From Euzebya tangerina (lineage in GTDB: Bacteria; Actinomycetota; Nitriliruptoria; Euzebyales; Euzebyaceae): a DNA stretch of 64,000 nt. The notes below the pieces were generated by a model. The model ran no database searches and was not told the DNA's origin. It was given only the letters and a program-made list of their open reading frames with translations. The position numbers and the translations under genes were made by a program. Numbering within the stretch: the stretch's first letter is position 1; every line of letters begins with the position of its first letter. This document shows positions 26,232-35,920 of this stretch, in pieces. Location of the stretch: contig NZ_PPDK01000001.1 in the NCBI RefSeq assembly GCF_003074135.1, forward strand, positions 3,038,001-3,102,000. Direction: 5' to 3'.

Positions 26232-27992
26232 GTGGCTGCCAGGTGGTGCACGTCGCGACGAGTCGCGGCCTTGGCGTGCCAGTTCATCGTCCTGCTCCTG
26301 GCGGCGGCCTGCACCAGCAGCGGTGCCGAGCCGGTGCTCGCCATGTACCCGATCGACGGCTCCGTTGCCGCTGCCCCGACGACGGCGATCAGCTTCCGTG
26401 GTCCACCCGAAGCGGACCTGGGCGACCTGGTCGTCACCGGCTCGGCGTCGGGCACGATCGAGGGACGGGTGGTCACCCACGCCGACGGTGCCGGTCTGTC
26501 CTTCCACCCCGATCACCGGCTCGAGCCCGGCGAGGACATCACGATCGACACCGGTGCCGCCGTCGCCGGTGACGGCGATCTGGGCTTCCGAGTGGCCGTC
26601 CCCGCGCAGCCGCCGGAGGAGTTGCCGTCGCGCGGCGAGGTGGAGCTTCCGGCACCCGTGCTCCGTGATCTGGTCACCATGCCCGACGCCGCGGTGCCCG
26701 CGGTCACGGTGACCGGCGACGTCGGGCAGGGGGTGCATCTCAGCACGCCCGCTGCGCACGCAGGCAGCGACATGGGCGCTCAGATCACCGACGCCACCGG
26801 TGAGCTGGTCTGGTGGCGTCCGTCGCCAGCGGAGGGTGTGACCCTCGGTGCGCTGGAGCAGCACGAGTTGGACGGCCAGCCCGTCCTCGCGTGGTTCGAA
26901 GGCACGGCGCCGTTCGGCGTCGGCAACTACCAGGGCGAGTGGATCGTCGTCGATGCGGCCTACCAGGAGGTCGCCCGGCTCCCCGGGGGCAACGGGATCG
27001 CGACGGACCTGCACGATCTCGTCATCACGCCGACGGGCACGGCACTGATCATGGCCTACCACCCGATCGTCATGGACCTCTCCGAGCACGGCGGCGACGA
27101 CACGGCCATCGTCATGGACAATGTCGTCCAAGAGGTCGACATCGCCTCCGGCGACGTGCTGCTCGAGTGGCACAGCGTCGATCACATCCCGCTCACCGAC
27201 ACCATGGAGTCCGACCTCGCGGAGGACGAGATCGTCGACTACGCCCACATCAACGCCGCGGACGTCGATGCAGATGGTCGCGTGGTCCTCTCACTCCGCC
27301 ACACCTCCCAGATCGTGGAGATCGACCGGGTGACCGGCGAGCGGATCTGGTCTCTCGGGGGTACCTCGCCAACCGCGGACGTCGGGGAGGACCGCGGGGT
27401 CAGCTACCCCCATCACGTTCGCTGGGTTGACGAGGACACCATCTCGGTCTTCGACAACGGGGTCGGCATGGACCCGCTCACGTCCCGGGGTGTGGTGTAC
27501 GAACTGAGCCCGGACCGGCAGGCCGCCGAGGTCGTCGCCGAGTATCACGCCGAGCCGGTCACCTACACCGTCCGGCAAGGGTCCCTCCAACTCGGCCTGT
27601 CCGACGGTGGTGCGCTGGCGATGTGGAGTGTCCCCGGGACGGCGACGCGGTTCGATGCCACGGGAGAGCCCAGCGGGTCGGTCGATCTGGGCACGACCTC
27701 CTACCGGATCTTCGAGTCCGACGACTGGGTCGGTCAGCCGGCCGAACCGCCCGTCGTCGTCGCGACCGGGCCGGGCGAGCTGGTCGTCAGCTGGAACGGT
27801 GCCACCTTGGTGGATCGCTGGGAGGTGCTGGCGGGCAGCACCGCCGTCGCTGTGGCCCCTGCGGAGAGCTTCGAGACCCGGCTGTCACTGCCGGACGACG
27901 TCGGAACGCAGGCGGGGTCCGTGACGGTCCGGGCCCTCGGAGCGGACGGCACGGAACTGGAGGGCTCAGCGGTCACGACCTTGGTCCGGTAG
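26232..27992 (+). CDS. Arylsulfotransferase (ASST)-like secreted lipoprotein
   Basis: 586-residue exported protein. From GTG 26232 the signal CQFIVLLLAAACTSS places a lipidated Cys at about residue 27. An N-terminal beta domain (about 35-130) precedes a beta-propeller of the arylsulfotransferase type, recognised by DLHDLVITPTGTAL, YAHINAADVDADGRVVLSLR, VEIDRVTGERIWSLGG and YPHHVRWVDEDTISVFDNG. A C-terminal Ig-like domain (about 500-586) ends the protein. ASST enzymes move sulfate between phenolic compounds, but several relatives have no proven activity. The G-rich stretch before the start is only 1-2 nt away, so the ribosome site is atypical. It is convergent with the E2 gene, 3 bp apart. Confidence 0.82.
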   Translation: MAARWCTSRRVAALACQFIVLLLAAACTSSGAEPVLAMYPIDGSVAAAPTTAISFRGPPEADLGDLVVTGSASGTIEGRVVTHADGAGLSFHPDHRLEPGEDITIDTGAAVAGDGDLGFRVAVPAQPPEELPSRGEVELPAPVLRDLVTMPDAAVPAVTVTGDVGQGVHLSTPAAHAGSDMGAQITDATGELVWWRPSPAEGVTLGALEQHELDGQPVLAWFEGTAPFGVGNYQGEWIVVDAAYQEVARLPGGNGIATDLHDLVITPTGTALIMAYHPIVMDLSEHGGDDTAIVMDNVVQEVDIASGDVLLEWHSVDHIPLTDTMESDLAEDEIVDYAHINAADVDADGRVVLSLRHTSQIVEIDRVTGERIWSLGGTSPTADVGEDRGVSYPHHVRWVDEDTISVFDNGVGMDPLTSRGVVYELSPDRQAAEVVAEYHAEPVTYTVRQGSLQLGLSDGGALAMWSVPGTATRFDATGEPSGSVDLGTTSYRIFESDDWVGQPAEPPVVVATGPGELVVSWNGATLVDRWEVLAGSTAVAVAPAESFETRLSLPDDVGTQAGSVTVRALGADGTELEGSAVTTLVR

Positions 27993-27995
27993 CGG

Positions 27996-29870
27996 TCACC
28001 CGACCTCCTGCTCCCAGTTGGTCGTCTCGAGGACCTGCTTCACCTCGGTCACGTAGCGGGCAGCATCGGCCCCGTCGAGCAGCCGGTGATCGTAGGTGAG
28101 CGAGAGGTACATCATGTGCCGGACGCCGAAGGACTCCGACCCGTCAGCGGCCTCGACCACGGCGACGCGCTTCTTGATCGCCCCGACGCCGAGGATGGCG
28201 ACCTCGGGGTAGTTCAGAATGGGCGTGTCGATGAGGACGCCGACGCTGCCGGTGTTGGTGAGCGTGAAGGTGCCGCCCTCGATGTCGGAGAAGTCGATCC
28301 GCTTCCCGCCGGTCCCACGCGCCTTCTGGGCCGCTTCGGAGATCGCCCGGGACAGGCCGGCCGTCGTCAGGCCGTCGGCGTTCTTGATGTTGGGGACCAG
28401 CAGACCCTTGGGCGTGTCGACGGCGATGCCCAGGTTGACGTAGTCGCGCTTGTAGAGCTTGCCGTTGTCCCAGTCCGCGTAGGCGTTGACCAGCGGGTGG
28501 TTCTTGAGGGCCATCAGCGCCGCACGGGCGACCATGGCGAAGGGGGAGAGGGAAGCGCCCTCACGGGACTTGAACTCCTCCTTGTGTGCCGTCCGGGCGG
28601 CCATCAAGGCCGTGACGTCCGCCTCCTGGACCGTCGTCAGTTGGGCGGCCTGGCCCTGGGACTCGAGCATCTTCTCGGCGATCCGCTGGCGGATCCGGGA
28701 GAGGTCCTCCACGGTCTCGCGCTCGCCCGGCTCGCGTGCCGGCTCGGACTTCTTGGCCTCCGGGGGTGTTGAGGATCCGGCTGACGGCTCGCCGCCAGGC
28801 TTGTCGGCGTTCGTGGCCGAGGAGGCGGCCGCCTGCTGCGATGATGCCGGCTGGGCCTCGCCACCCGTGCTCTCTGCCGCCTCCACGTCTTCGCGGGTGA
28901 TGCGTCCGCCCTGACCGGAGCCCTGCATCGCATCCAGGTCCAGGCCCTTCTCCTTGGCCAGCTTGCGCACGAGCGGCGACGCCAGGGCGTCGGAGCCCGC
29001 GACAGAGGGCCCGTCGCCGCTGCGGTCTCCCGCGTCCGGCGTCCCCGACATGTAGCCCGCCTCGGTCCCCGTGCCCTCCGCAGAGTCGGTGGCCCCGTCG
29101 GGCTGGTCGGCCGCCGTGGCGTCCGAGGCTTCCTCTGCGGGCTCGGCCCCGTCAGCCGATCCACTGCCCGAGCCACCGATCCGGGCGACGACCGTGCCGA
29201 CCTCGACGGTCTCGTCGACCTCGACCAAGATCTCCGACACGGTTCCAGTAGCGGGGGAGGGGACCTCGGTGTCGATCTTGTCGCTGGAGAGCTCGAAGAG
29301 GGGCTGGTCCTCCTCCACGCTGTCGCCGACCTCCACCAGCCAGGCCGTGATCGTGCCCTCCGTCACCGACTCGCCGAGCTCGGGCAGGACCACATCGACA
29401 CCGTCCCCACCGCCGGAGTCGCCCCCACCGGAGTCTCCACCGCCGGAGTCGCCCCCCGAGCTGGCGTCAGCCCGGCTGTCCTCCGCGGCCGCGGCCTCGG
29501 CTTGGGCCTGCTCGTCGCCGCTGGCCTCCGAGGCTGCGACCGCCTCCTGGCCGCTGTCGGCGCTCTGGTCATCGGCGCTCTGCTCATCGGCGCTCTGGTC
29601 GTCGGACCCGCCGTCAGAACCGCCCGCCTCATCCGCATCGCCGATCCGGACGCAGACCGTGCCGACCTCGACGGTCTCGTCGACCTCGACCAGGATCTCG
29701 GTCACCGTCCCGGCCACCGGGGAGGGGACTTCGGTGTCGATCTTGTCGCTGGAGAGCTCGAACAGGGGCTGATCCACGTCCACCGTGTCTCCGACCTCCA
29801 CCAGCCAGGCCGTGATCGTTCCTTCGGTGACGGACTCGCCGAGTTCAGGAAGTTCGACGTCGGTGGCCAT
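27996..29870 (-). CDS. sucB: Dihydrolipoamide acyltransferase (E2) with two lipoyl domains
   Basis: E2 core of a 2-oxoacid dehydrogenase complex, 624 residues. Lipoyl domain 1 (residues 1-78, Lys43 in SSDKIDTE) and lipoyl domain 2 (about 158-234, Lys198) are nearly identical. They are joined by a flexible acidic linker with DSGGG repeats. A peripheral subunit-binding domain (about 293-333: ASPLVRKLAKEKGLDL, GRITREDV) and a catalytic domain (about 390-624) with His595 and Asp599 in HRLLDG follow. It is usually annotated SucB, but in actinobacteria this protein (DlaT) is the E2 of pyruvate dehydrogenase and may be shared, so the substrate is open. A TATAAC-like -10 lies on the minus strand at 29933-29938. 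It sits downstream of lpd and a flavodoxin gene. Confidence 0.92.
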   Translation of the reverse strand: MATDVELPELGESVTEGTITAWLVEVGDTVDVDQPLFELSSDKIDTEVPSPVAGTVTEILVEVDETVEVGTVCVRIGDADEAGGSDGGSDDQSADEQSADDQSADSGQEAVAASEASGDEQAQAEAAAAEDSRADASSGGDSGGGDSGGGDSGGGDGVDVVLPELGESVTEGTITAWLVEVGDSVEEDQPLFELSSDKIDTEVPSPATGTVSEILVEVDETVEVGTVVARIGGSGSGSADGAEPAEEASDATAADQPDGATDSAEGTGTEAGYMSGTPDAGDRSGDGPSVAGSDALASPLVRKLAKEKGLDLDAMQGSGQGGRITREDVEAAESTGGEAQPASSQQAAASSATNADKPGGEPSAGSSTPPEAKKSEPAREPGERETVEDLSRIRQRIAEKMLESQGQAAQLTTVQEADVTALMAARTAHKEEFKSREGASLSPFAMVARAALMALKNHPLVNAYADWDNGKLYKRDYVNLGIAVDTPKGLLVPNIKNADGLTTAGLSRAISEAAQKARGTGGKRIDFSDIEGGTFTLTNTGSVGVLIDTPILNYPEVAILGVGAIKKRVAVVEAADGSESFGVRHMMYLSLTYDHRLLDGADAARYVTEVKQVLETTNWEQEVG

Positions 29871-29988
29871 GTGCGGTGCCTCTCTTGCGGTGGTGAGTTC
29901 GGGGAAGGTCGAGCAACTGGTCGGGTGTGGCGGTTATATCCGTTTTGGACCGGCGACATGTGCCGCACGGCAGGAGCGTCGGCGACGG

Positions 29989-30771
29989 CTACCGGTACTC
30001 GGGATTCTGCGCAGGAGGTGACTCGGGGAAGCCGAAGCGTTGACCGTCGAACCACTTCTCGCGCTGGTTGCCGTAGGCAGGCATCCCGCCGGCGTCGGCC
30101 AGCAGCCGCGCGGTGTGGATCAGGTTCCAGGTCATGAAGGTGGTGTTCCGATTGGTGAAGTCGTTGTCGAAGCCGACCGGCGGACCGCCCTCCTCGGGCT
30201 CGTCGCCGTAGCTGGCGCCGGGTCCGACCTCACCGATCCAGCCCGCGTCGGCTTGCGGTGGGATCGTGTAGCCGACGTGCTGCATGGCGTAGAGCACGCT
30301 CATCGCCACGTGCTTCACGCCGTCCTCGTTCCCTGTCACCAGACACCCTCCGGCACGGCCGTAGAAGACGTACTGGCCCTGGTCGTTGTGCTCGCCCGAC
30401 CAGGAGTAGAGCCGTTCGATCACCTGGGTGCAGACACTGGAGTGCATGCCGAGCCAGATCGGTGTGCCGATGACGAGGATGTTGGCGGGCAGGATCACGT
30501 CGCGCATGAGACCCGGCCAGGCATCGGATTCCACCTGTCCCGCAGCGCCGGATGCCTCGGTCATGTCGGGGTAGATCCCGGTCGCGATCCCAGCCGTGCG
30601 GGCGTGGATCGTGGTGACGTCGATGCCGACGTTCTCCATGATCGCGATGGAGCGATCCATCAGCTTCTGGGTGTGCGACGCCGCGGGGTCGGTCTTCAGC
30701 GAGCAGTTGATGAAGACGGCCTGCAGGTCGTCGTAGCTGGCTGGTGGGGTCGGCTCTTCAGCAGTGCTCAT
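29989..30771 (-). CDS. Flavodoxin-fold NAD(P)H-dependent oxidoreductase
   Basis: 260-residue protein of the flavodoxin-like/NADPH-dependent FMN reductase group. Near the N-terminus FINCSLKTDPAASHTQKL is the phosphate-binding loop region, VIGTPIWLGMHSS the second FMN loop and YGRAGGCLVTGNEDGVKH the third. The start ATG overlaps the lpd stop by one base (TGATG), so it is cotranslated with lpd, and the E2 gene follows 118 bp downstream. Such a gene between E3 and E2 is not a standard complex component; it may use flavin chemistry in redox balance. Substrate unknown. Confidence 0.82.
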   Translation of the reverse strand: MSTAEEPTPPASYDDLQAVFINCSLKTDPAASHTQKLMDRSIAIMENVGIDVTTIHARTAGIATGIYPDMTEASGAAGQVESDAWPGLMRDVILPANILVIGTPIWLGMHSSVCTQVIERLYSWSGEHNDQGQYVFYGRAGGCLVTGNEDGVKHVAMSVLYAMQHVGYTIPPQADAGWIGEVGPGASYGDEPEEGGPPVGFDNDFTNRNTTFMTWNLIHTARLLADAGGMPAYGNQREKWFDGQRFGFPESPPAQNPEYR

Positions 30772-32171
30772 CAGCCGTGCAGGGCCTTGCCGGCAAGCGC
30801 CATGTGCGCCTCACCCACAGCCTCGGACAGGGTCGGGTGCGGGTGGATGAACTCGGCGACGTCGGTCGGCAGCGCCTCCCAGTTGTAGATCATCTGGCCC
30901 TCGGCGATGAGGTCGGTGGCGTGTGGACCGACGATGTGGACACCGAGGACCTTGCCGCCGTCCTTGGCTGCCAGGACCTTCACATGCCCCTGGCCGCCCT
31001 GCATCATCGCCCTGGCGTTGTGGGAGAAGGGGAACGTCTTCGCGTCGAACTCGATCCCCTCCTCCTTGAGCTCCTGTTCGGTGTAGCCGACCGCCCCGAT
31101 CTCCGGCGTGCAGTAGTACACCTTCGGGACACCGCGGTAGTCGATCGGGACGACGGGGTTCCCCGCGATCTGCTCGGCCACCATCATCCCCTCCATGAAG
31201 CTGGCGTGCGCCAGGCCGAGCGTCGGGATCACATCACCGATCGCGTAGACCACGCCGCCGTCGCCGAACGTCACGCCGGTCTTGCAGTACTCGTCGACCG
31301 TGATGAAGCCGCGGTCGAGCTCGACGCCGGTGGAATCCATGCCCATGTTCTCGGTCACCGGGCCACGGCCGATCGCCACCATGAGCAGGTCCCCCTCGAC
31401 GGTGGTGCCCTTGTCGGTCGTCACGGTGACGGTTCCGTCGCCGGCCTTGACGTCCTCGACCATCTCACCGGTGATGGCCTTGATCCCCGCCTTCTTCAGA
31501 GCGCGCGCCAGAGCCTTCTGGGTGTCGATGTCCTCGCGGGGGACGACGGCGTCGAGCGCCTCGACGATCGTCACCTCCTCGGCGCCGTAGCCGTTCCAGA
31601 CTGTCGCGAACTCCACCCCGACGGCAGAGGCCCCCAGCACGATCGGCTTCTTCGGGACGCTCTCCAGGTACATCGCCTCGTCGGAGGTGATGATCAGCTC
31701 GCCGTCGACCTCCGCGATGGGGATGGTCTTGGGCTTGGAGCCGGTGGCCAACACCATGGCCTTGCTGGCCTCGATCTGGCGCTCGCCGTCATCGGTCTCC
31801 ACCGTGATGGTGTTCGGACCGGTGAGCGTGCCGTGGCCGTGGATCGTCTCGATCCCCTTGGCCTTCATGGTCGCCTGCAGGCCCTTCCAGTTCGCGTCGA
31901 CGATGCCGTTCTTGTAGTCGAGCACTCGGGGCATGTCGACGCCGTCGAAGCTGGACTGGATCCCAAGGTCCGGGCCCTCCTTGGCGTGTTCGGCCACCTC
32001 GGCGGCGTGCAGGAAGGCCTTCGTCGGGATGCAGCCCCAGTGGAGGCAGGTCCCGCCGACCTTGGCCTTCTCGACCAGACCGACCGTCAGGCCCAGCCCG
32101 GCGGCGCGGAGCGCGCAGGAGTAGCCGCCGGTGCCCCCACCCAGAACGACGACGTCAAAGGAATCAGCCAT
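30771..32171 (-). CDS. lpd: Dihydrolipoyl dehydrogenase (E3)
   Basis: FAD enzyme that reoxidises lipoyl groups of 2-oxoacid dehydrogenases and the glycine cleavage system. From ATG 32171 it has 466 residues: FAD motif VLGGGTGGYSCALRA, redox disulfide Cys42-Cys47 (GGTCLHWGCIPTK), NAD-binding VLGASAVGVEFATVW, second FAD motif YAIGDVIPT and C-terminal catalytic dyad HPHPTLSE. It is divergent from gcvT, with a 104-bp shared upstream region, which makes sense because Lpd is also the L-protein of glycine cleavage. The longer upstream frame has no similarity. Confidence 0.95.
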   Translation of the reverse strand: MADSFDVVVLGGGTGGYSCALRAAGLGLTVGLVEKAKVGGTCLHWGCIPTKAFLHAAEVAEHAKEGPDLGIQSSFDGVDMPRVLDYKNGIVDANWKGLQATMKAKGIETIHGHGTLTGPNTITVETDDGERQIEASKAMVLATGSKPKTIPIAEVDGELIITSDEAMYLESVPKKPIVLGASAVGVEFATVWNGYGAEEVTIVEALDAVVPREDIDTQKALARALKKAGIKAITGEMVEDVKAGDGTVTVTTDKGTTVEGDLLMVAIGRGPVTENMGMDSTGVELDRGFITVDEYCKTGVTFGDGGVVYAIGDVIPTLGLAHASFMEGMMVAEQIAGNPVVPIDYRGVPKVYYCTPEIGAVGYTEQELKEEGIEFDAKTFPFSHNARAMMQGGQGHVKVLAAKDGGKVLGVHIVGPHATDLIAEGQMIYNWEALPTDVAEFIHPHPTLSEAVGEAHMALAGKALHG

Positions 32172-32260
32172 GTACGTGCAAACCTCGCTTGGTTGGTTCG
32201 GCTGCGGAGGTCGCGGAGGACCGCCGCTGAGCGTGATCCTACCCAGGTCGTCCCAGGCGC

Positions 32261-32266
32261 TACATT
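32261..32266 (+). promoter_or_regulatory. Putative leaderless -10 hexamer for gcvT
   Basis: TACATT ends 9 nt before ATG 32276 and no Shine-Dalgarno is visible. The position leaves no room for a glycine riboswitch in the transcript. Confidence 0.45.
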
Positions 32267-32275
32267 CACACCTCG

Positions 32276-33385
32276 ATGAGCACCGACGACGCCACACCGA
32301 CGACACCGCTCCGTCACTCGCCGCTCCACGAACGGCACGTCGCGGCCGGCGCGCGGATGGCCGAGTTCGCCGGGTGGGAGATGCCGATCGACTACGGCTC
32401 GGTCGTCGCGGAGCACATGGCGGTGCGGTCCGCCGCGGGCATGTTCGACCTGACCCACCTGGGCACCGTGACCGTGACCGGCGAGGGTGCGGAGGCGACG
32501 ATCCAGCAGTCGTTCACCAATGATGTATCCGGGCTGGCCGAGGGCACCTCGCAGTACTCGCTCTGCCTGGACGAGCAGGCGGGGATCATCGACGACCTCC
32601 TGGTCTACCGAGTTGGTCCGGGATTCCTGGTCGTGCCGAATGCGGCGAACACCGCCGTCGTGGCCGGGCGGCTGCTGGACCAGGCCAAGGCCGTCGGGGA
32701 GTGTTCGGTGCAGGTGGTCGACCTCGCGTGCGTCGCCGTCCAAGGGCCGGACTCCGTTGGCGCGCTGGGCAGTGGGATGGCGGCGGCGGGTCTCGGGGGT
32801 GACCCGGGGGCGCTGGCGTACCTCGCGTGCGTGGATGCCGGGGACGGCGTGATCCTGTCCCGGTCGGGTTACACCGGCGAGGTCGGGTTCGAGGTCTTCC
32901 TGCCTGGCGAGCGGGCGGGAGGGCTCTGGGATGCGCTGGCCGAGGGTGGGGTCCAGCCAGCGGGTCTCGGCTGTCGGGACACCCTCCGGCTGGAGATGGG
33001 GTATCCGCTGCACGGCAATGACATCTCCACCGACACCACACCGGTGGAGGCCCTGCTCAACTGGGCGGTCAAGCCCGGGACCGGCTTCGTGGGCGAGGAG
33101 GCCTACGTCGCGGCCAAGGAGGCGGGGGCCTCGCGGAAGCTGCGGGGCATCAAGGCCGATGGCCGTCGCGCCCCCCGCGCCGGAGACGACGTGCTGGTCG
33201 ACGGAACGGAGGTCGGGATCGTGACCTCCGGCAGCTTCTCGCCGATCAACGAGGTCGGAATTGGCCTGGCCTACCTGGACGCCGCGGTCGACCTGGGAAC
33301 GGTCGTGGAGGTCGATGTCCGGGGACGCGGGGTTGCTGCGACGGTGGTGCGGCCCCCGTTCGTGGAGGCGCACACCAAGGACTGA
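32276..33385 (+). CDS. gcvT: Aminomethyltransferase (glycine cleavage T-protein)
   Basis: Transfers the aminomethyl group from lipoylated GcvH to tetrahydrofolate, releasing ammonia. 369 residues with family motifs: FAGWEMPIDYGS, RSAAGMFDLTHLG, the folate-site segment VVPNAANTA, SRSGYTGEVGFEVF and GCRDTLRLEMGYPLHGND, then the C-terminal barrel GSFSPINEVGIGLAYLD. The family residue Asp in FDLTHLG, normally FDVSHMG, is kept. Other glycine cleavage genes are not in the window apart from the shared lpd opposite. The start is ATG 32276, directly after a TANNNT hexamer. Confidence 0.94.
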   Translation: MSTDDATPTTPLRHSPLHERHVAAGARMAEFAGWEMPIDYGSVVAEHMAVRSAAGMFDLTHLGTVTVTGEGAEATIQQSFTNDVSGLAEGTSQYSLCLDEQAGIIDDLLVYRVGPGFLVVPNAANTAVVAGRLLDQAKAVGECSVQVVDLACVAVQGPDSVGALGSGMAAAGLGGDPGALAYLACVDAGDGVILSRSGYTGEVGFEVFLPGERAGGLWDALAEGGVQPAGLGCRDTLRLEMGYPLHGNDISTDTTPVEALLNWAVKPGTGFVGEEAYVAAKEAGASRKLRGIKADGRRAPRAGDDVLVDGTEVGIVTSGSFSPINEVGIGLAYLDAAVDLGTVVEVDVRGRGVAATVVRPPFVEAHTKD

Positions 33386-33495
33386 GCGGGACGGTGCGGT
33401 GTCGCCGCGCGACCCGGACTGGCGGGTGGCGTACGTGCTAGCGTTGCGCGCCGGCGCGGTCCCACACCGCGCACCACGAGTAGGCCGGAGACCGG

Positions 33496-34593
33496 GTGAG
33501 CCTGGGCAACGTCGTTCTGGTACCACTCGCCAGTCCAACGTCCGCCGACTGGCTTGGGCGGCTGGCGGCCATGATCGCCATGCCCGACCAGGGCGAGGTG
33601 GTGGCGGTCACGGTCGTGAGACCGGATGCCAGCCCGATGGTCGTGGAGGAGGCGCAGACGACGGTCGAGCGTGCGGCCCAGGCGGCGCGGGCGTCCGGTG
33701 CCCCGGCCTCCGGTCAGATTGTCCGGGATCGGAGCGTGGCCGGAGGGGTGCTCGAGGCGGCTGCCATGCACGAGGCCAGCCTGGTCATGATGGGCTGGCA
33801 GGGTCACTCGACGAATCGCAGCGTCTTCGGGGAGCTCATCGACTCCATCATGGGCCGGTCGACGGTACCGCTGGCTGTGGTCCGCTCGGCGACGGAGCCC
33901 TTCGACCGGGTGCTCTTGCCGGTCTCGGACGACCACCTCGCCGATGCCGGTCAGCGGGGCGTCTCACTCGCGGTGTCGCTGGCCGAACGCGTGCGGCAGG
34001 GGAGCAGTTCCAGTCTCCTGGTGGTGCGCAGCGGAACCGGTCATGACCTGCCCGAGGCCGTTCGCGATCTGGACCGGCCGCTGCTGCGGATGGAGGGTGC
34101 GTTCGCCGAGGTGGTCGGCCAGGTGGCTCGTGCGACCGACATCGTCGTGGCCCCCGTCGCGCCGACCGTCGAGGGGCTCCGGAACGCCACGACCCACGTG
34201 GCCTGGGCCACACCCGCCAGCTGGCAGCTGGTCGCGATCGACGTGGGGTCCCCGCCACCGCCGAACGTCGTGTCAGCGGTGGAGGACGCCGGGATGGTGG
34301 TGGAGCCGAGCCCCGCGCCAGAAACGGACAGTCCCCACGAGGTCGAGGTCCGGGTCGTGATCGACCCCAGCGCTCCCGACCCCTGGGACGACCTCGAACG
34401 GGCACTCGCACGTGTTGGCACCGCGACGCGCGGGCATCTCGTCGACGACGAGGACCGTCAGGTGATGGTCGGGACCGTCGAGATCATGGCGGTCACCTCC
34501 GCGGCGGCGTTGGCCGCGGTCATGATCGAACTGGACGAGGTCCGTCTGCGCCTCGGCCTGCGTGAACTCACGTATCGACTGACGTCCCCCTGA
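33496..34593 (+). CDS. Universal stress protein-like multi-domain protein
   Basis: 365-residue cytoplasmic protein with Usp-type alpha/beta folds. The first domain (1-131) shows the Usp nucleotide signature with glycine spacing in MGWQGHSTNRSVFGELIDSIMGRSTVPLAVVR. A second, degenerate domain (about 135-235) starts DRVLLPVSDDH and lacks the glycine signature. The last third (about 235-365) is an unassigned alpha/beta region. No transporter segment is present, although this kind of Usp pair also occurs at antiporter C-termini. Start GTG 33496 has GGAG 6 nt upstream. A TAGCGT hexamer about 50 nt upstream could be a leadered promoter. It is convergent with nadA (8 bp). Confidence 0.7.
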   Translation: MSLGNVVLVPLASPTSADWLGRLAAMIAMPDQGEVVAVTVVRPDASPMVVEEAQTTVERAAQAARASGAPASGQIVRDRSVAGGVLEAAAMHEASLVMMGWQGHSTNRSVFGELIDSIMGRSTVPLAVVRSATEPFDRVLLPVSDDHLADAGQRGVSLAVSLAERVRQGSSSSLLVVRSGTGHDLPEAVRDLDRPLLRMEGAFAEVVGQVARATDIVVAPVAPTVEGLRNATTHVAWATPASWQLVAIDVGSPPPPNVVSAVEDAGMVVEPSPAPETDSPHEVEVRVVIDPSAPDPWDDLERALARVGTATRGHLVDDEDRQVMVGTVEIMAVTSAAALAAVMIELDEVRLRLGLRELTYRLTSP

Positions 34594-34601
34594 GTTCGCC
34601 T

Positions 34602-35801
34602 TCAGTCGTGGCTCGACGGCCCCGGTAACGCAAGCATCCGGTCCAGCGCCACCTTCGCCCAGTGCCGGGTGTCGGGGTCGACCCGGATCTCGTTGACCAC
34701 GCGCCCCTCGACCAGCTCCTCCATCGCCCACACCAGGTGGGGCAGGTCGATGCGGTTCATCGTCGCGCAGAAGCACACGTTGTCGTTGAGGAACATGATG
34801 TCCTGCTCGGGGTGCTCCTGTGCCAGTCGGCCGACCAGGTTGAGCTCGGTGCCGATGGCCCAGGCCGTGCCGGGGGGTGCCTCGCGGACGGTCTTGATGA
34901 TGTAGGAGGTCGACCCGACCTCGTCGGCCTGCTCGACCACCTCGTAGCGGCACTCGGGGTGGACCAGCAGCTTGACGTCGGGGTTCTTCGCGCGTGCCAG
35001 CTCGACGTGGGCCGGCGTGAACGTGCCGTGGACGGAGCAGTGCCCCTTCCACAGGACCACCTTCGCCTCTTCCAGCTCCGTCGACGTCAACCCGCCACCG
35101 GCCTTGTGCGGGTCGTACAGGACACAGTCGTCCAGGGAGAGCCCCATGTCCCGCACCGCGGTGTTGCGGCCGAGGTGCTCATCGGGCAGGAACAGGATCT
35201 GCTCGCCCCGCTCGAAGGCCCACTCCATCGCGGTCGGGGCATTGGAGGAGGTGCACACCACGCCGCCGTTGACGCCGGTGAAGCGCTTGATCGCCGCCGT
35301 GGAGTTCATGTAGGTCATCGGGATGGTCTTCTCCGGACCCATCCCGGCCGCCTTCAGGTCCTCCCAGGCGGCTTCGACCTGGGAGATCTCAGCCATGTCG
35401 GCCATCGAGCAGCCGGCGGCCAGGTCGGGGAGGATCACCTTGGTCGACTCATCGGTGAGGATGTCGGCGGTCTCGGCCATGAAGTGGACACCGCAGAAGA
35501 TGATGTGCTCCGCCCCGTTGGCAGCCGCTTCCTGCGCCAACTTGAAGCTGTCTCCCCGAGCGTCGGCGAACTCGATGACCTCGTCGCGTTGGTAGTGATG
35601 TCCGAGGATGAAGACGGAGTCCCCCAACGCCTCGCGTGCCGTTCGTGCCCGATCGACCAGATCAGGATCGCTGGCCAGAGGTACCTCCCCCGGGCAGATC
35701 GTCCCTCGCTCCGAGGTGGGGTCAGCCCCCCGGCCGAGGATCAGCAACTGCGTGCGATCGGCGGCGTCGGACAGGGTGGAGGTGGACGCGGGGGGCGGCA
35801 T
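34602..35801 (-). CDS. nadA: Quinolinate synthase A
   Basis: 4Fe-4S enzyme condensing iminoaspartate with dihydroxyacetone phosphate to quinolinate in NAD biosynthesis. From ATG 35801 (399 residues, GGAG 5 nt upstream) the sequence has LGHHYQRDEVIEFAD, DSFKLAQEAA, IIFCGVHFMAETADIL, GCSMADM, the Cys-containing NGGVVCTSSNA and VHPECRYEV. The cluster ligands are three of the Cys in these motifs. The in-frame extension to 35909 is not conserved. NadB and NadC are not in the window. It is divergent from glycerate kinase, with 119 bp between the starts. Confidence 0.94.
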   Translation of the reverse strand: MPPPASTSTLSDAADRTQLLILGRGADPTSERGTICPGEVPLASDPDLVDRARTAREALGDSVFILGHHYQRDEVIEFADARGDSFKLAQEAAANGAEHIIFCGVHFMAETADILTDESTKVILPDLAAGCSMADMAEISQVEAAWEDLKAAGMGPEKTIPMTYMNSTAAIKRFTGVNGGVVCTSSNAPTAMEWAFERGEQILFLPDEHLGRNTAVRDMGLSLDDCVLYDPHKAGGGLTSTELEEAKVVLWKGHCSVHGTFTPAHVELARAKNPDVKLLVHPECRYEVVEQADEVGSTSYIIKTVREAPPGTAWAIGTELNLVGRLAQEHPEQDIMFLNDNVCFCATMNRIDLPHLVWAMEELVEGRVVNEIRVDPDTRHWAKVALDRMLALPGPSSHD

Positions 35802-35908
35802 TGCGAGCTCCTGGATTGCTGCCAGTGGGTCGACCCAGCGTACCCAGGCGGTGGTCTGGTCAGCCTGTTTCACCTGCTCCGGCGATCCGACCGTGCCCGC
35901 CCCCGCCA

Positions 35909-35914
35909 TAGCCT
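35909..35914 (+). promoter_or_regulatory. Putative leaderless -10 hexamer for glycerate kinase
   Basis: TAGCCT lies 6 nt before GTG 35921, with no Shine-Dalgarno sequence. Confidence 0.4.
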
Positions 35915-35920
35915 GGCGGC

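Noticed and set aside
32172-32275. Glycine riboswitch before gcvT
   Set aside because: Only 104 bp between lpd and gcvT starts and a TANNNT hexamer 9 nt before the ATG; no aptamer-like conserved elements seen.
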